Positions 1 to 5,230 of a DNA stretch of 8,992 bases are shown one piece after another. Source of the DNA: CAZAQB01 sp964487155 (GTDB taxonomy: Bacteria; Pseudomonadota; Gammaproteobacteria; Nitrococcales; Nitrococcaceae); the NCBI GenBank assembly GCA_964487155.1, contig CAZAQB010000136.1, forward strand, positions 1 through 8,992, in the 5' to 3' direction. Under the pieces are notes generated by a model. The model saw only the letters and a program-made list of their open reading frames with translations. It was not told the origin of the DNA and did not search any database. The position numbers were made by a program, and so were the translations under genes. Position 1 is the first letter of the stretch. Each line of letters starts with the position of its first letter.

Positions 1-33
1 GCGAGATCGGTGCAAATTTGTGAAATCTTCGGG

Positions 34-333
34 CTAGGTTCGCCAGGCACTGACCGGGCCCGCCACCGCCAACCGCTGCCAGCGCCAGAGGCCTTCCAGT
101 TCGACCCGGTAGGGCCCGGGCGCGAGCGTCCTGGCCAGATGCACCGTCACACCGTCGACGGCGAAGCGCTCGTAGCCCTCGGGGGCATCGGGTGTTCCCG
201 CCTCGGCCTCCGGGATCGCCGCATGCCCGCCGCAGCACCCATGCTTGGGCGCAGCGCGCACGGTCAGCACACCGCCCTGGGCCAGCACCCAGTCCCGGGC
301 CGCCGGGGTGAGAGACAGCCGCCGGTCGCGCAT
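34..333 (-). CDS. Small CC-motif protein at the end of the ars operon (CC/Se-motif family candidate)
   Basis: A 99-residue cytoplasmic protein with no signal peptide or membrane segment. The only recognisable motif is a Cys-Cys-Gly-Gly block (KHGCCGGHA) about 30 residues from the start, in an N-terminal half rich in small residues. The C-terminal half (YERFAVDG...VHLARTL) looks like beta strands. This resembles small proteins called CC/Se-motif (seleno)proteins, in which one cysteine of the pair can be selenocysteine; that family name is from memory and is tentative. ATG at 331-333 overlaps the acr3 stop by one base (TGATG), so translation is probably coupled to acr3. A GTG three bases earlier (334-336) is the alternative start. 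Position as the last gene of the operon and the vicinal thiols suggest a role in As(III) or metalloid handling or redox, but no activity can be assigned. The stop is a TAG at 34-36. Confidence 0.8.
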   Translation of the reverse strand: MRDRRLSLTPAARDWVLAQGGVLTVRAAPKHGCCGGHAAIPEAEAGTPDAPEGYERFAVDGVTVHLARTLAPGPYRVELEGLWRWQRLAVAGPVSAWRT

Positions 334-1442
334 CACCTGCCCGTCGCCGGTGCCAGCCCCGGCTGGGTTTCCTCCGGGAACCAGTGGCGGGTACGGTTGG
401 CGATGCGCACCAGCGCGAGCATCAGCGGCACCTCCACGAGAACGCCGACCACGGTGGCCAGCGCCGCGCCCGACTGCAGCCCGAACAGGGCGATGGCGGC
501 GGCGACCGCCAGCTCGAAGAAGTTACTGGCGCCGATCATGGCGCCGGGCGCGGCCACCGAGTGCTGCACCCGCCAGGCTTTCGCCCAGTAGTAGGCGATC
601 AGGAAGATCAGGAAGGTCTGGATGATCAGCGGGATGGCGATCAGGACGATGTGCAGCGGGTTGCTCAGGATGACCTCGCCCTGGAAGGCGAACAGCAGGA
701 TCAGGGTGAGGATCAAGCCGATGGGCGTCACCGGGGCGAGCCGCTTCATGAAGACGTTGTCGAACCACTCCACACCGTTGCGCTTGATCATCATCATGCG
801 GGTCGAGTAGCCGGCGGCGAGCGGGATGACGATGTAGAGCAGGACCGACAGCGCCACGGTATCCCAGGGCACGACGATGTCCGACAGCCCCAGCAGCAGG
901 ACCACGATGGGCGCAAAGGCGAACAGCATGATGAGATCGTTGACCGCCACCTGCACCAGCGTGTAGGCGGCATCGCCCCGCGTGAGGTAGCTCCAGACAA
1001 AGACCATGGCCGTACACGGGGCCGCGCCCAGAAGGATGGCGCCGGCCAGGTACTCGCGGGCCAGGTCGGCCGGAATCAAGGGCTCGAACACCACCAGCAG
1101 GAAGAACCAGGCGATGGCAAACATGCTGAACGGCTTGATCAGCCAGTTCACGGCGGTGGTAATCACCAGCCCCTTGGGCTGGCGGCGCACGCCGAGGATG
1201 GCGGTGAAGTCGATCTGCACCATCATCGGATAGATCATCGCCCAGATCAGTATCGCCACCGGAATGGAGACCTGGGCGTACTCGAAGCGCGACAGCGTCT
1301 CCGGCACCGCGGGCAGGAACTGGCCCAGGGCCACGCCGGCGATCATGCCCAGCGCCACCCAAACACTCAGGTAGCGCTCGAACAGGCCCATGCCCTCGGT
1401 GGCAGAGGGGGCGTCGATGTACTCGGCTCGGCTGTCAGTCAT
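333..1442 (-). CDS. acr3: Acr3-type arsenite efflux transporter
   Basis: A 369-residue inner-membrane protein with about ten hydrophobic segments, normal for the Acr3/BART superfamily, that exports arsenite using the proton gradient. The two functionally important residues of the family are visible: a cysteine in the TM4 motif (GAAPCTAMVFVW, C143) and a glutamate in the TM9 motif (GASNFFELA, E310). Other family signatures are AMIYPMMVQIDF near residue 70 and VNWLIKPFSMFAIAW near residue 100. The gene follows arsC by a 34-bp gap and its stop overlaps the start of the small CC-motif gene, so it belongs to the arsR-arsC-acr3 transcript. The ribosome site before 1442 is weak (GGAG, about 12 bases away). 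M18 (codon at 1391) is an internal alternative start, at the point where family homology begins. It is not ArsB: length and motifs are those of Acr3. Confidence 0.95.
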   Translation of the reverse strand: MTDSRAEYIDAPSATEGMGLFERYLSVWVALGMIAGVALGQFLPAVPETLSRFEYAQVSIPVAILIWAMIYPMMVQIDFTAILGVRRQPKGLVITTAVNWLIKPFSMFAIAWFFLLVVFEPLIPADLAREYLAGAILLGAAPCTAMVFVWSYLTRGDAAYTLVQVAVNDLIMLFAFAPIVVLLLGLSDIVVPWDTVALSVLLYIVIPLAAGYSTRMMMIKRNGVEWFDNVFMKRLAPVTPIGLILTLILLFAFQGEVILSNPLHIVLIAIPLIIQTFLIFLIAYYWAKAWRVQHSVAAPGAMIGASNFFELAVAAAIALFGLQSGAALATVVGVLVEVPLMLALVRIANRTRHWFPEETQPGLAPATGR

Positions 1443-1476
1443 CGGTGGTCAGTGCTCCGCGGTCGTCGATAAGGTT

Positions 1477-1911
1477 TCAGGCAGGAGGCTGATCAAGCTG
1501 CTCGATCAGGTCAGCCACGCGCCGCTTGATGGCGTCCCGCACACGGCGAAATTCGGTCACGATCTCTGGCTCGGTGCCCTCGGCCCGGGCCGGATCGGGC
1601 AGCGGCCAGTGCTCCTTTCGTACCCCCGGCGGCACGATCGGACAGCGCTCGTCGGCATGGCCGCAGACCGTCACCACCACATCGGCTCGCGCGAGCATGT
1701 CATCGCTCAGCCGGGTCGATTCCTGCTCCGAGATATCCACGCCGTCCTCTGCCATCACGCGGATCGCGCGAGGATTTTTCCCGTGGGCCTCGATGCCGGC
1801 GGACAGCGCTTCAACTGCGCCGCGGCCCAGGGTGCGGGCATAGCCTTCCGCCATCTGGGAGCGACACGAATTGCCCGTGCACAGGAAAAGCACAGTGACG
1901 GGTCGGCTCAT
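1477..1911 (-). CDS. arsC: Arsenate reductase, thioredoxin-coupled (LMW-PTPase fold)
   Basis: A 144-residue cytoplasmic enzyme that reduces arsenate to arsenite for export by Acr3. The N-terminal anion loop is CTGNSCRS (C11, C16, R17), the CX4-5CR loop of the low-molecular-weight phosphatase fold. C83 and C90 (TVCGHADERCP) are the second and third redox cysteines of the staphylococcal pI258-type enzyme. Intramolecular disulfide relay followed by thioredoxin reduction is therefore the expected mechanism, rather than glutaredoxin coupling. The conserved DP near the C-terminus (PLPDPA) supplies the general acid. The reading frame runs upstream to 1992, but the ATG at 1911 is chosen because it starts exactly at family homology (MSRPVTVLFLC) and overlaps the arsR stop as ATGA. 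It is co-transcribed with arsR and acr3. Confidence 0.95.
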   Translation of the reverse strand: MSRPVTVLFLCTGNSCRSQMAEGYARTLGRGAVEALSAGIEAHGKNPRAIRVMAEDGVDISEQESTRLSDDMLARADVVVTVCGHADERCPIVPPGVRKEHWPLPDPARAEGTEPEIVTEFRRVRDAIKRRVADLIEQLDQPPA

Positions 1912-2309
1912 GTTGAGGCCTGTCTGATCGGCGTTGTGCAATGATCGCCCGGTCGGTCGGCCATCACCGTCAGTCGGCGGCGGTCGGCGCAAAACGGCGC
2001 CTGGTCAACCAGCCCGGCGCAGGCGGCGTCCAACGCCTGAGACGCCCACGGTGGCAGGTCCCGGGCGATGCCATAGTGAATCCACAGCCCCTGGCGGCGT
2101 CCCACCACCAGCCCCAGCTCTCGCAGGCCGGCGAGGTGACGCGACATCTTCGGCTGGCTGACCTGCAGGGCCTCGGTCAGCTCGCAGACACACAACTCCC
2201 CTTCGACATGCAACAGCACCAAAGCCCGCAGGCGCGTCTCGTCCCCCAGGGCGCGGAACAGCGCCACCGGGTGTAGCGCTGGGGTCTGGTCGAACGCTTC
2301 GCTGGTCAT
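1908..2309 (-). CDS. arsR: ArsR-family arsenite-responsive repressor
   Basis: A 133-residue winged-helix repressor of the ArsR/SmtB family. Residues 13-30 (HPVALFRALGDETRLRAL) are the usual first helices. The recognition helix is VSQPKMSRHLAGL (residues 50-62), followed by a beta wing (LVVGRRQGLWIHYGI). The As(III) site is the CxC pair in ELCVCEL (C40, C42). The third cysteine of the R773-type CxCxxC site is replaced (T45), and extra cysteines lie in the C-terminal tail. The reading frame extends far upstream, but the ATG at 2307-2309 is correct: it has a strong GGAGAGG site 6 bases upstream and starts at family homology. It is the first gene of the ars operon and lies 28 bp from a perfect inverted repeat within its own promoter, so autorepression relieved by As(III) is expected. 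Confidence 0.95.
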   Translation of the reverse strand: MTSEAFDQTPALHPVALFRALGDETRLRALVLLHVEGELCVCELTEALQVSQPKMSRHLAGLRELGLVVGRRQGLWIHYGIARDLPPWASQALDAACAGLVDQAPFCADRRRLTVMADRPGDHCTTPIRQAST

Positions 2310-2336
2310 GATCGCCTCTCCAAATCCGCGCTCCAC

Positions 2337-2364
2337 AATATATGATTTCCCATATATCTCGCAA
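2337..2364 (-). promoter_or_regulatory. ars operon promoter (sigma-70 type)
   Basis: On the minus strand a -35 hexamer TTGCGA (plus-strand positions 2359-2364) is followed after 16 bp by a -10 hexamer TATATT (2337-2342). The stretch is strikingly AT-rich compared with the rest of the window. It reads toward arsR, whose start codon lies 27 bp beyond the -10 box. The hexamers are imperfect (4/6 and 5/6 matches), as expected for a repressed but strong promoter. The assignment is by eye. Confidence 0.7.
2338..2357. promoter_or_regulatory. Probable ArsR operator
   Basis: A perfect 7-bp inverted repeat, ATATATG and CATATAT, separated by ATTTCC. It sits between and partly over the -10 and -35 hexamers of the ars promoter. 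Size, AT-rich half sites and position fit the dyad operators used by ArsR/SmtB repressors, so bound ArsR would block RNA polymerase directly. Confidence 0.75.
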
Positions 2365-2462
2365 GAGAGATCTTTTGCCGGACGCGTCGATGCGAAGTCG
2401 TCGCGCCCATCCGGATGGCCAGCGGACCGGCCCGGGTGATGCGCACCTGCCGCAACCGCAGC

Positions 2463-2481
2463 GCCGGCGAAGAAACCCGGC
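2463..2481. repeat. Small stem-loop carrying the GCGAAGAAAC motif
   Basis: GCCGG (2463-2467) and CCGGC (2477-2481) form a 5-bp stem around a 9-base loop. The stretch contains GCGAAGAAAC (2467-2476), a 10-mer that also forms the loop of two hairpins at 5129-5151 and 5231-5253. It lies in the gap between thiolase and arsR. It may be a degenerate member of the same dispersed element or a chance match. Confidence 0.35.
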
Positions 2482-2487
2482 CGAAGA

Positions 2488-2512
2488 CCCCACGGTGGCG
2501 CGCACCGTGGGG
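2488..2512 (-). terminator. Strong hairpin downstream of thiolase, possible terminator
   Basis: A perfect 10-bp stem, CCCCACGGTG paired with CACCGTGGGG, around the 5-base loop GCGCG. It lies about 77 bp past the thiolase stop and upstream of the ars promoter, where a terminator would separate the two transcripts. There is no clean U-tract on the minus strand (the sequence after the stem reads TCTTCGG), so intrinsic termination is uncertain. Apart from this hairpin, the small stem-loop just before it and the ars promoter, the 280-bp gap at 2310-2589 holds a C8 tract (2566-2573), a 12-bp palindrome CCATCCGGATGG (2407-2418) and no credible gene. Confidence 0.4.
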
Positions 2513-2589
2513 CTACGACTGCCGGCACCCGGCCGCTGCCGGCGGGAAGCGGGAGGCGCCGCGTGCCCCCCCCGCCCCGCACCTGAGCG

Positions 2590-3774
2590 CTACAGCCGCT
2601 CGACGGCCAGGGCGATGCCCTGCCCCCCGCCGATGCACAGGGTCGCCACCCCGCGGCGCAGGCCGTCCCGGGCCATGGAGTGCAGCAGCCGCGTGGTGAG
2701 CACGGCCCCGGTGGCGCCGATGGGATGGCCGTGGGCGATGGCGCCACCCTCCACGTTGACCACCTCCTCGGCCAGCCCCAGCTCCCGCTGGCAGGCCAGG
2801 GCGATGGCCGCGAAGGCCTCGTTGATCTCCACGCGCTCCAGGTCGGCGACCGTCCAGCCCGCCCGCTCCATGGCCTGGCGCACGGCGGGCACCGGGCCGA
2901 TGCCGAACATGCCCGGTTCCACCGCCGCGACGCCGTAGCTCACCAGTCGCGCCGCCGGCTTGAGGCCCAGCGCTTCGGCAGCGCCGCGCTCGGCCACCAC
3001 CATGGCCGCGGCGCCGCTGTTGAGCCCAGGGGCATTGCCGGCCGTGATGGTGCCGCCCTCGCGGAACGCCGGGCGCAGCCGCGTGAGGCTCTCCAGGGTC
3101 GTGTCGCCGCGATTGTGCTCGTCGGCTTCGAAGGTCGTGGGGCCCTTGCGGCCGGGGACCTCCACGGCGACGATCTCATCGGTGAACCGGCCGGCGGCCT
3201 GGGCCTCGGAGAAGCGCTGCTGGGAGCGCAGCGCCCAGGCGTCCTGGTCCTCACGGGAGATCTCATGGCGCTGCGCCAGGTCCTCGGTGTGCCAGCCGGA
3301 GTGCTTGCCCGAGAAGGCGTCGTTGAGGCCGTCGGTCAGCATGCTGTCCAGCAGTTGGGCCGGGCCCATGCGATGCCCCCAGCGTCCGTCCGGATCCAGG
3401 TAGGGGGCGCGATCCATGTTCTCCATGCCGCCAGCCACCATGCAGTCGGCGCTTCCGGCAAGGATCTCCAGCGCCGCGGAGATCACCGCCTGGGCCCCGG
3501 ATCCGCACACCCGGTTCACGGTCAGCGCCGGCACGCTCACCGGCAGGCCGGCGCCGATGGCCGCCTGCCGGGCCGGGTTCATGCGGGTGCCGGCCTGGAT
3601 CACATGCCCCATGATCGCCCCGTCCACCCGCTCCGGGTCCAGGTCGTTGCGGCGCAGGGTCTCGCGCAGCACCGCCGCCCCCAGATCGGTGGCCGGAACC
3701 CCCTTCAGGGAGCCGCCATAGGTGCCGATGGCGGTGCGCACTGGGCCACAGATCACTACTTCACGATTGCTCAT
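2590..3774 (-). CDS. Acetyl-CoA acetyltransferase (thiolase)
   Basis: A 394-residue thiolase of normal family length. It catalyses condensation of two acyl-CoA units or the reverse thiolytic cleavage, in the cytoplasm. All catalytic elements are present: acyl-accepting C90 in VNRVCGSGAQA, H350 in AHGHPIGATGA and the proton-shuttling C380 in TLCIGGGQG. The N-terminal VRTAIGTYGGSLKG is typical of the biosynthetic/AtoB-PhaA group, but sequence alone does not separate acetoacetyl-CoA synthesis (polyhydroxyalkanoate or ketone-body routes) from fatty-acid oxidation. The frame opens at 3792; the ATG at 3774 is preferred because GAGGAG precedes it and homology begins there. No PHA or beta-oxidation genes are adjacent: upstream is a mini-thioredoxin and downstream an ars operon, so it appears to be a stand-alone gene between arsenic/redox genes. 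Confidence 0.96.
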   Translation of the reverse strand: MSNREVVICGPVRTAIGTYGGSLKGVPATDLGAAVLRETLRRNDLDPERVDGAIMGHVIQAGTRMNPARQAAIGAGLPVSVPALTVNRVCGSGAQAVISAALEILAGSADCMVAGGMENMDRAPYLDPDGRWGHRMGPAQLLDSMLTDGLNDAFSGKHSGWHTEDLAQRHEISREDQDAWALRSQQRFSEAQAAGRFTDEIVAVEVPGRKGPTTFEADEHNRGDTTLESLTRLRPAFREGGTITAGNAPGLNSGAAAMVVAERGAAEALGLKPAARLVSYGVAAVEPGMFGIGPVPAVRQAMERAGWTVADLERVEINEAFAAIALACQRELGLAEEVVNVEGGAIAHGHPIGATGAVLTTRLLHSMARDGLRRGVATLCIGGGQGIALAVERL

Positions 3775-3825
3775 CTGGTCCACTCTCCTCATATCCGCTC
3801 AGCGAATCGAATTCCCATGGTTACA

Positions 3826-3843
3826 CCGGGCCGCAAGGCCCGG
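3826..3843 (-). terminator. Hairpin just after the mini-thioredoxin stop
   Basis: A perfect 7-bp stem CCGGGCC/GGCCCGG with a 4-base loop (GCAA on plus, TTGC on minus), 3 bp downstream of the stop of the mini-thioredoxin gene and about 50 bp before the thiolase start. The position fits a terminator or processing hairpin, but no U-run follows on the minus strand. Confidence 0.4.
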
Positions 3844-3846
3844 ACC

Positions 3847-4098
3847 TCAACCGCCGCCAGATACGCCCGGGGTCAGCCAGCCCGCGATCTTTTCGCGGTC
3901 CGGCACCGAGCCGCTGTGCACCAGGGCGCCGTCCACCACCACGGCAGGGGTGGACATCACCCCATGGCGCAGCAACGCCTGCGGATCGGTCACCTTATCG
4001 ACCTCCGCCGGCGAGCCGAGCTCGGCGGCGGTCTGACGGATGGCCTCCGCAGTGGCGTTACACTTGCGGCAACCGCTTCCCAGCACTTCGATCTTCAT
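3847..4098 (-). CDS. Mini-thioredoxin (redox-active disulfide protein, MTH895-like)
   Basis: An 83-residue thioredoxin-fold protein without signal peptide. The active site is GSGCRKC (C10, C13) directly after the first strand, and the cis-proline loop is MSTPAVVVDG (P51). The fold is reduced to the small form also called redox-active disulfide protein 2 or MTH895/SelE-like. The start is unambiguous, with GGAGG seven bases before ATG. Such genes commonly sit next to DUF318/ArsP-type permeases and ArsR regulators, and remnants of such a permease lie immediately upstream here. Possible roles are donating electrons to ArsC or serving a metalloid permease; neither is shown by the sequence. The C-terminal tail (VSGGG) is short and flexible. 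Confidence 0.9.
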   Translation of the reverse strand: MKIEVLGSGCRKCNATAEAIRQTAAELGSPAEVDKVTDPQALLRHGVMSTPAVVVDGALVHSGSVPDREKIAGWLTPGVSGGG

Positions 4099-4337
4099 CG
4101 TCGGTCCTCCGTTCGGTTGTCAGTCATTGCAGGCCGCCACCGAACCCTGAGCGGCGCTGCAGTTCGCAGCCATGCCACGCCAGCTGCCTGGTGCTAGACC
4201 AACACCACCGGCGGGGCGAGAATCCCGTTAGCGTCCTCGGCGTAGAGATGCAGCGCCGCACCCGCCCGGATCTGGGAATCCAGGCCGGCCAGGCCATAGA
4301 CGAGCCAGTCCGCCAGATGGGTCAAGATTTCGAGCAT
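4095..4337 (-). pseudogene. Decayed N-terminus of an ArsP/DUF318-type permease
   Basis: From the ATG at 4335-4337, preceded by GGAG at a reasonable distance, the minus strand reads 47 codons to a TAG at 4194-4196. The peptide (MLEILTHLADWLVYGLAGLDS, then ALHLYAEDANGIL) resembles the start of PF03773 permeases, which begin with an amphipathic helix, a GL-GLxPGxRxGxALxFFxxD segment and then TM1. Reading on past the TAG in the same frame gives GVAWLRTAAPLRVR, which resembles the family's following segment (V-GLLRT-PxRVR). The frame then ends in a TGA at 4095-4097 overlapping the ATG of the mini-thioredoxin. The remaining 250 or so residues of a permease, including all other membrane helices, are absent. 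This looks like a gene broken by a nonsense mutation and a large deletion. The homology is recognised by eye from memory of the family. The alternative is a short expressed 47-residue peptide. Confidence 0.55.
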
Positions 4338-4363
4338 GAGACAGGCTCCGCCACCGGGGTTTC

Positions 4364-4382
4364 GGGCCCTGCCGCAGGGCCC
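4364..4382. other. GC hairpin in the divergent gap before the sigma gene
   Basis: GGGCCCTG (4364-4371) and CAGGGCCC (4375-4382) form an 8-bp stem with a 3-base loop, in the 126-bp gap between the divergent permease remnant and sigma factor. No sigma-70 hexamers were found in this gap by eye. Confidence 0.4.
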
Positions 4383-4439
4383 CGTTACTCAGGAAGACGC
4401 AGCCGCCCGGCAAAGGATGCTCCGCCGCCGGATGCCAGG

Positions 4440-4458
4440 CGTGGGGCCGCGCCCCACG
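4440..4458 (+). promoter_or_regulatory. Hairpin abutting the sigma factor start
   Basis: CGTGGGGC (4440-4447) and GCCCCACG (4451-4458) pair perfectly over 8 bp with a CGC loop. It ends five bases before the proposed GTG start of the sigma gene and covers the place where a ribosome-binding site would be. It could limit translation of the sigma factor; if translation actually starts further upstream it is merely inside the coding sequence. Confidence 0.35.
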
Positions 4459-4463
4459 ACTGC

Positions 4464-4988
4464 GTGCTGGCCGCCTGGCATTCCCACGAGGCGGAACTCA
4501 GAGCCTTTCTGACAGCGCGGCTGGGGGGCGACGGCGAGCGCGCCGAAGACCTGCTGCAGGAGGCTTTCCTGCGGGCCCTGGGGGCCGGGCCGGAGTTCTG
4601 CAGCCTGCGCCAGCCCCGCGCCTGGCTGTTCCGGGTGGCCCGCAACGCGCTGATCGACACTCGCCGCCGGCGCCGCCCGACCGAGGGGCTGCCCGACGAT
4701 CTGGCCCAAGCCGAGCCCGACGACGAGCCGCTGGCGGCGCTCGGCGAGTGTGTCGAGCAGGCGCTGGCGCATCTGGCCCCGGCGGATCAGGACGTGCTGC
4801 GCCGCTGCGACCTGGAGCAGCTCCCCCAGCAGCGCTACGCCGAGCTGAGCCGGCTCAGCCTGCCGGCGGTGAAGGCACGGCTGCGGCGGGCCCGCCAGCG
4901 ACTGCGCTCGCGGCTGGAACGCCAGTGCGGGGTGCGCTTCGACGAAACTGGCCGGGTCTGCTGCCACCGGGCGGACGGCACCGGCTGA
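4464..4988 (+). CDS. SigZ-like ECF sigma factor (sigma-70 family)
   Basis: A 174-residue sigma factor with regions 2 and 4 only, the length expected for SigZ-type ECF sigmas. Region 2 spans about residues 7-71 (AEDLLQEAFLRAL, then RAWLFRVARNALIDTRRRRR). Region 4 spans about 90-160 (APADQDVLRRCDLEQL, RYAELSRLSLPAVKARLRRA, RQRLRSRLE). The cysteine-containing tail (QCGVRFDETGRVCCH) resembles the C-x-FExDxRGxV tail of SigZ proteins. The start is uncertain. The frame is open from 4191 and has an ATG at 4317, but the translation upstream of residue 1 looks non-coding and overlaps the divergent permease remnant; the GTG at 4464 matches the family N-terminus although it lacks a Shine-Dalgarno sequence. 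No anti-sigma gene is adjacent. Divergent linkage to a permease/thioredoxin pair suggests redox or metalloid stress control, which is inference. Confidence 0.85.
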   Translation: MLAAWHSHEAELRAFLTARLGGDGERAEDLLQEAFLRALGAGPEFCSLRQPRAWLFRVARNALIDTRRRRRPTEGLPDDLAQAEPDDEPLAALGECVEQALAHLAPADQDVLRRCDLEQLPQQRYAELSRLSLPAVKARLRRARQRLRSRLERQCGVRFDETGRVCCHRADGTG

Positions 4989-5006
4989 GGCCATCGGCCA
5001 GCGCAA

Positions 5007-5036
5007 TCATCGCGGCGCGGTCGCGCCCACAGGAGT
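5007..5036 (-). repeat. REP-like palindromic element
   Basis: Read on the minus strand, this is CTCCTGTGGG followed by GGCGCGAC/GCGCC and GCGATGATTG. The core GGCGC-GGTC-GCGCC (5014-5027) pairs over 5 bp. Layout and flanks resemble the dispersed REP elements of Pseudomonas and relatives, which read like CTCCTACAGG/TGTGGGAGCGG-N-CCGCGATGATC. The position in a convergent intergenic gap is typical for REPs. Recognition is by resemblance only; a genome-wide copy count would be decisive. Confidence 0.5.
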
Positions 5037-5128
5037 CGTCTCCCGGCGCCCGCGCGAAGCCCCCTGGGGCAGCCCCAACCGCGGGGCGACTCTCCGGTGG
5101 GTATGGATTCGGATACCGCCGCCGCAGC

Positions 5129-5151
5129 CCCACGTTGCGAAGAAACGTGGG
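5129..5151 (+). repeat. Stem-loop B with conserved loop GCGAAGA
   Basis: A perfect 8-bp stem CCCACGTT/AACGTGGG (5129-5136, 5144-5151) with the 7-base loop GCGAAGA (5137-5143). It forms an inverted pair with 5231-5253. Loop and inner three base pairs are identical between the two, while the outer stem differs with pairing preserved. Confidence 0.65.
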
Positions 5152-5156
5152 TGTCG

Positions 5157-5183
5157 GCATCCCAGACACCCCCGTGTCGATGC
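5157..5183. repeat. Bulged hairpin C
   Basis: GCATC (5157-5161) pairs with GATGC (5179-5183) and GACAC (5165-5169) pairs with GTGTC (5174-5178) across a CCCC loop, with CCA as a one-sided bulge. It competes with an alternative 7-bp pairing, GGGTGTC (5149-5155) with GACACCC (5165-5171), that would also break the neighbouring stem-loop B. Confidence 0.45.
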
Positions 5184-5230
5184 TGGGTCCGTACCTGACC
5201 CCCGGCAAGATCCCCACACCACCGCCCGGT

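Noticed and set aside
384..1472. 362-codon plus-strand frame opposite acr3
   Set aside because: A hydrophilic His/Asp/Gln-rich translation that is the antisense image of membrane helices; acr3 is unambiguous.
2566..2573. C8 tract after the thiolase stop as a phase-variation site
   Set aside because: It lies outside any coding frame and not between promoter elements, so slippage would have no evident effect.
2310..2747. N-terminal extension of arsR upstream of 2309
   Set aside because: It runs through the promoter, operator and thiolase end, and its translation is low complexity. ATG 2309 has a strong ribosome site.
2680..4197. Long open frame on the plus strand across thiolase and mini-thioredoxin
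   Set aside because: It is antisense to well-supported genes; composition is biased to His, Arg, Gly and Ala with no domain. High GC keeps opposite frames open.
4191..4463. N-terminal extension of the sigma factor
   Set aside because: Its translation has no sigma homology, overlaps the permease remnant on the other strand and contains GC hairpins; the core length from 4464 already equals that of SigZ.
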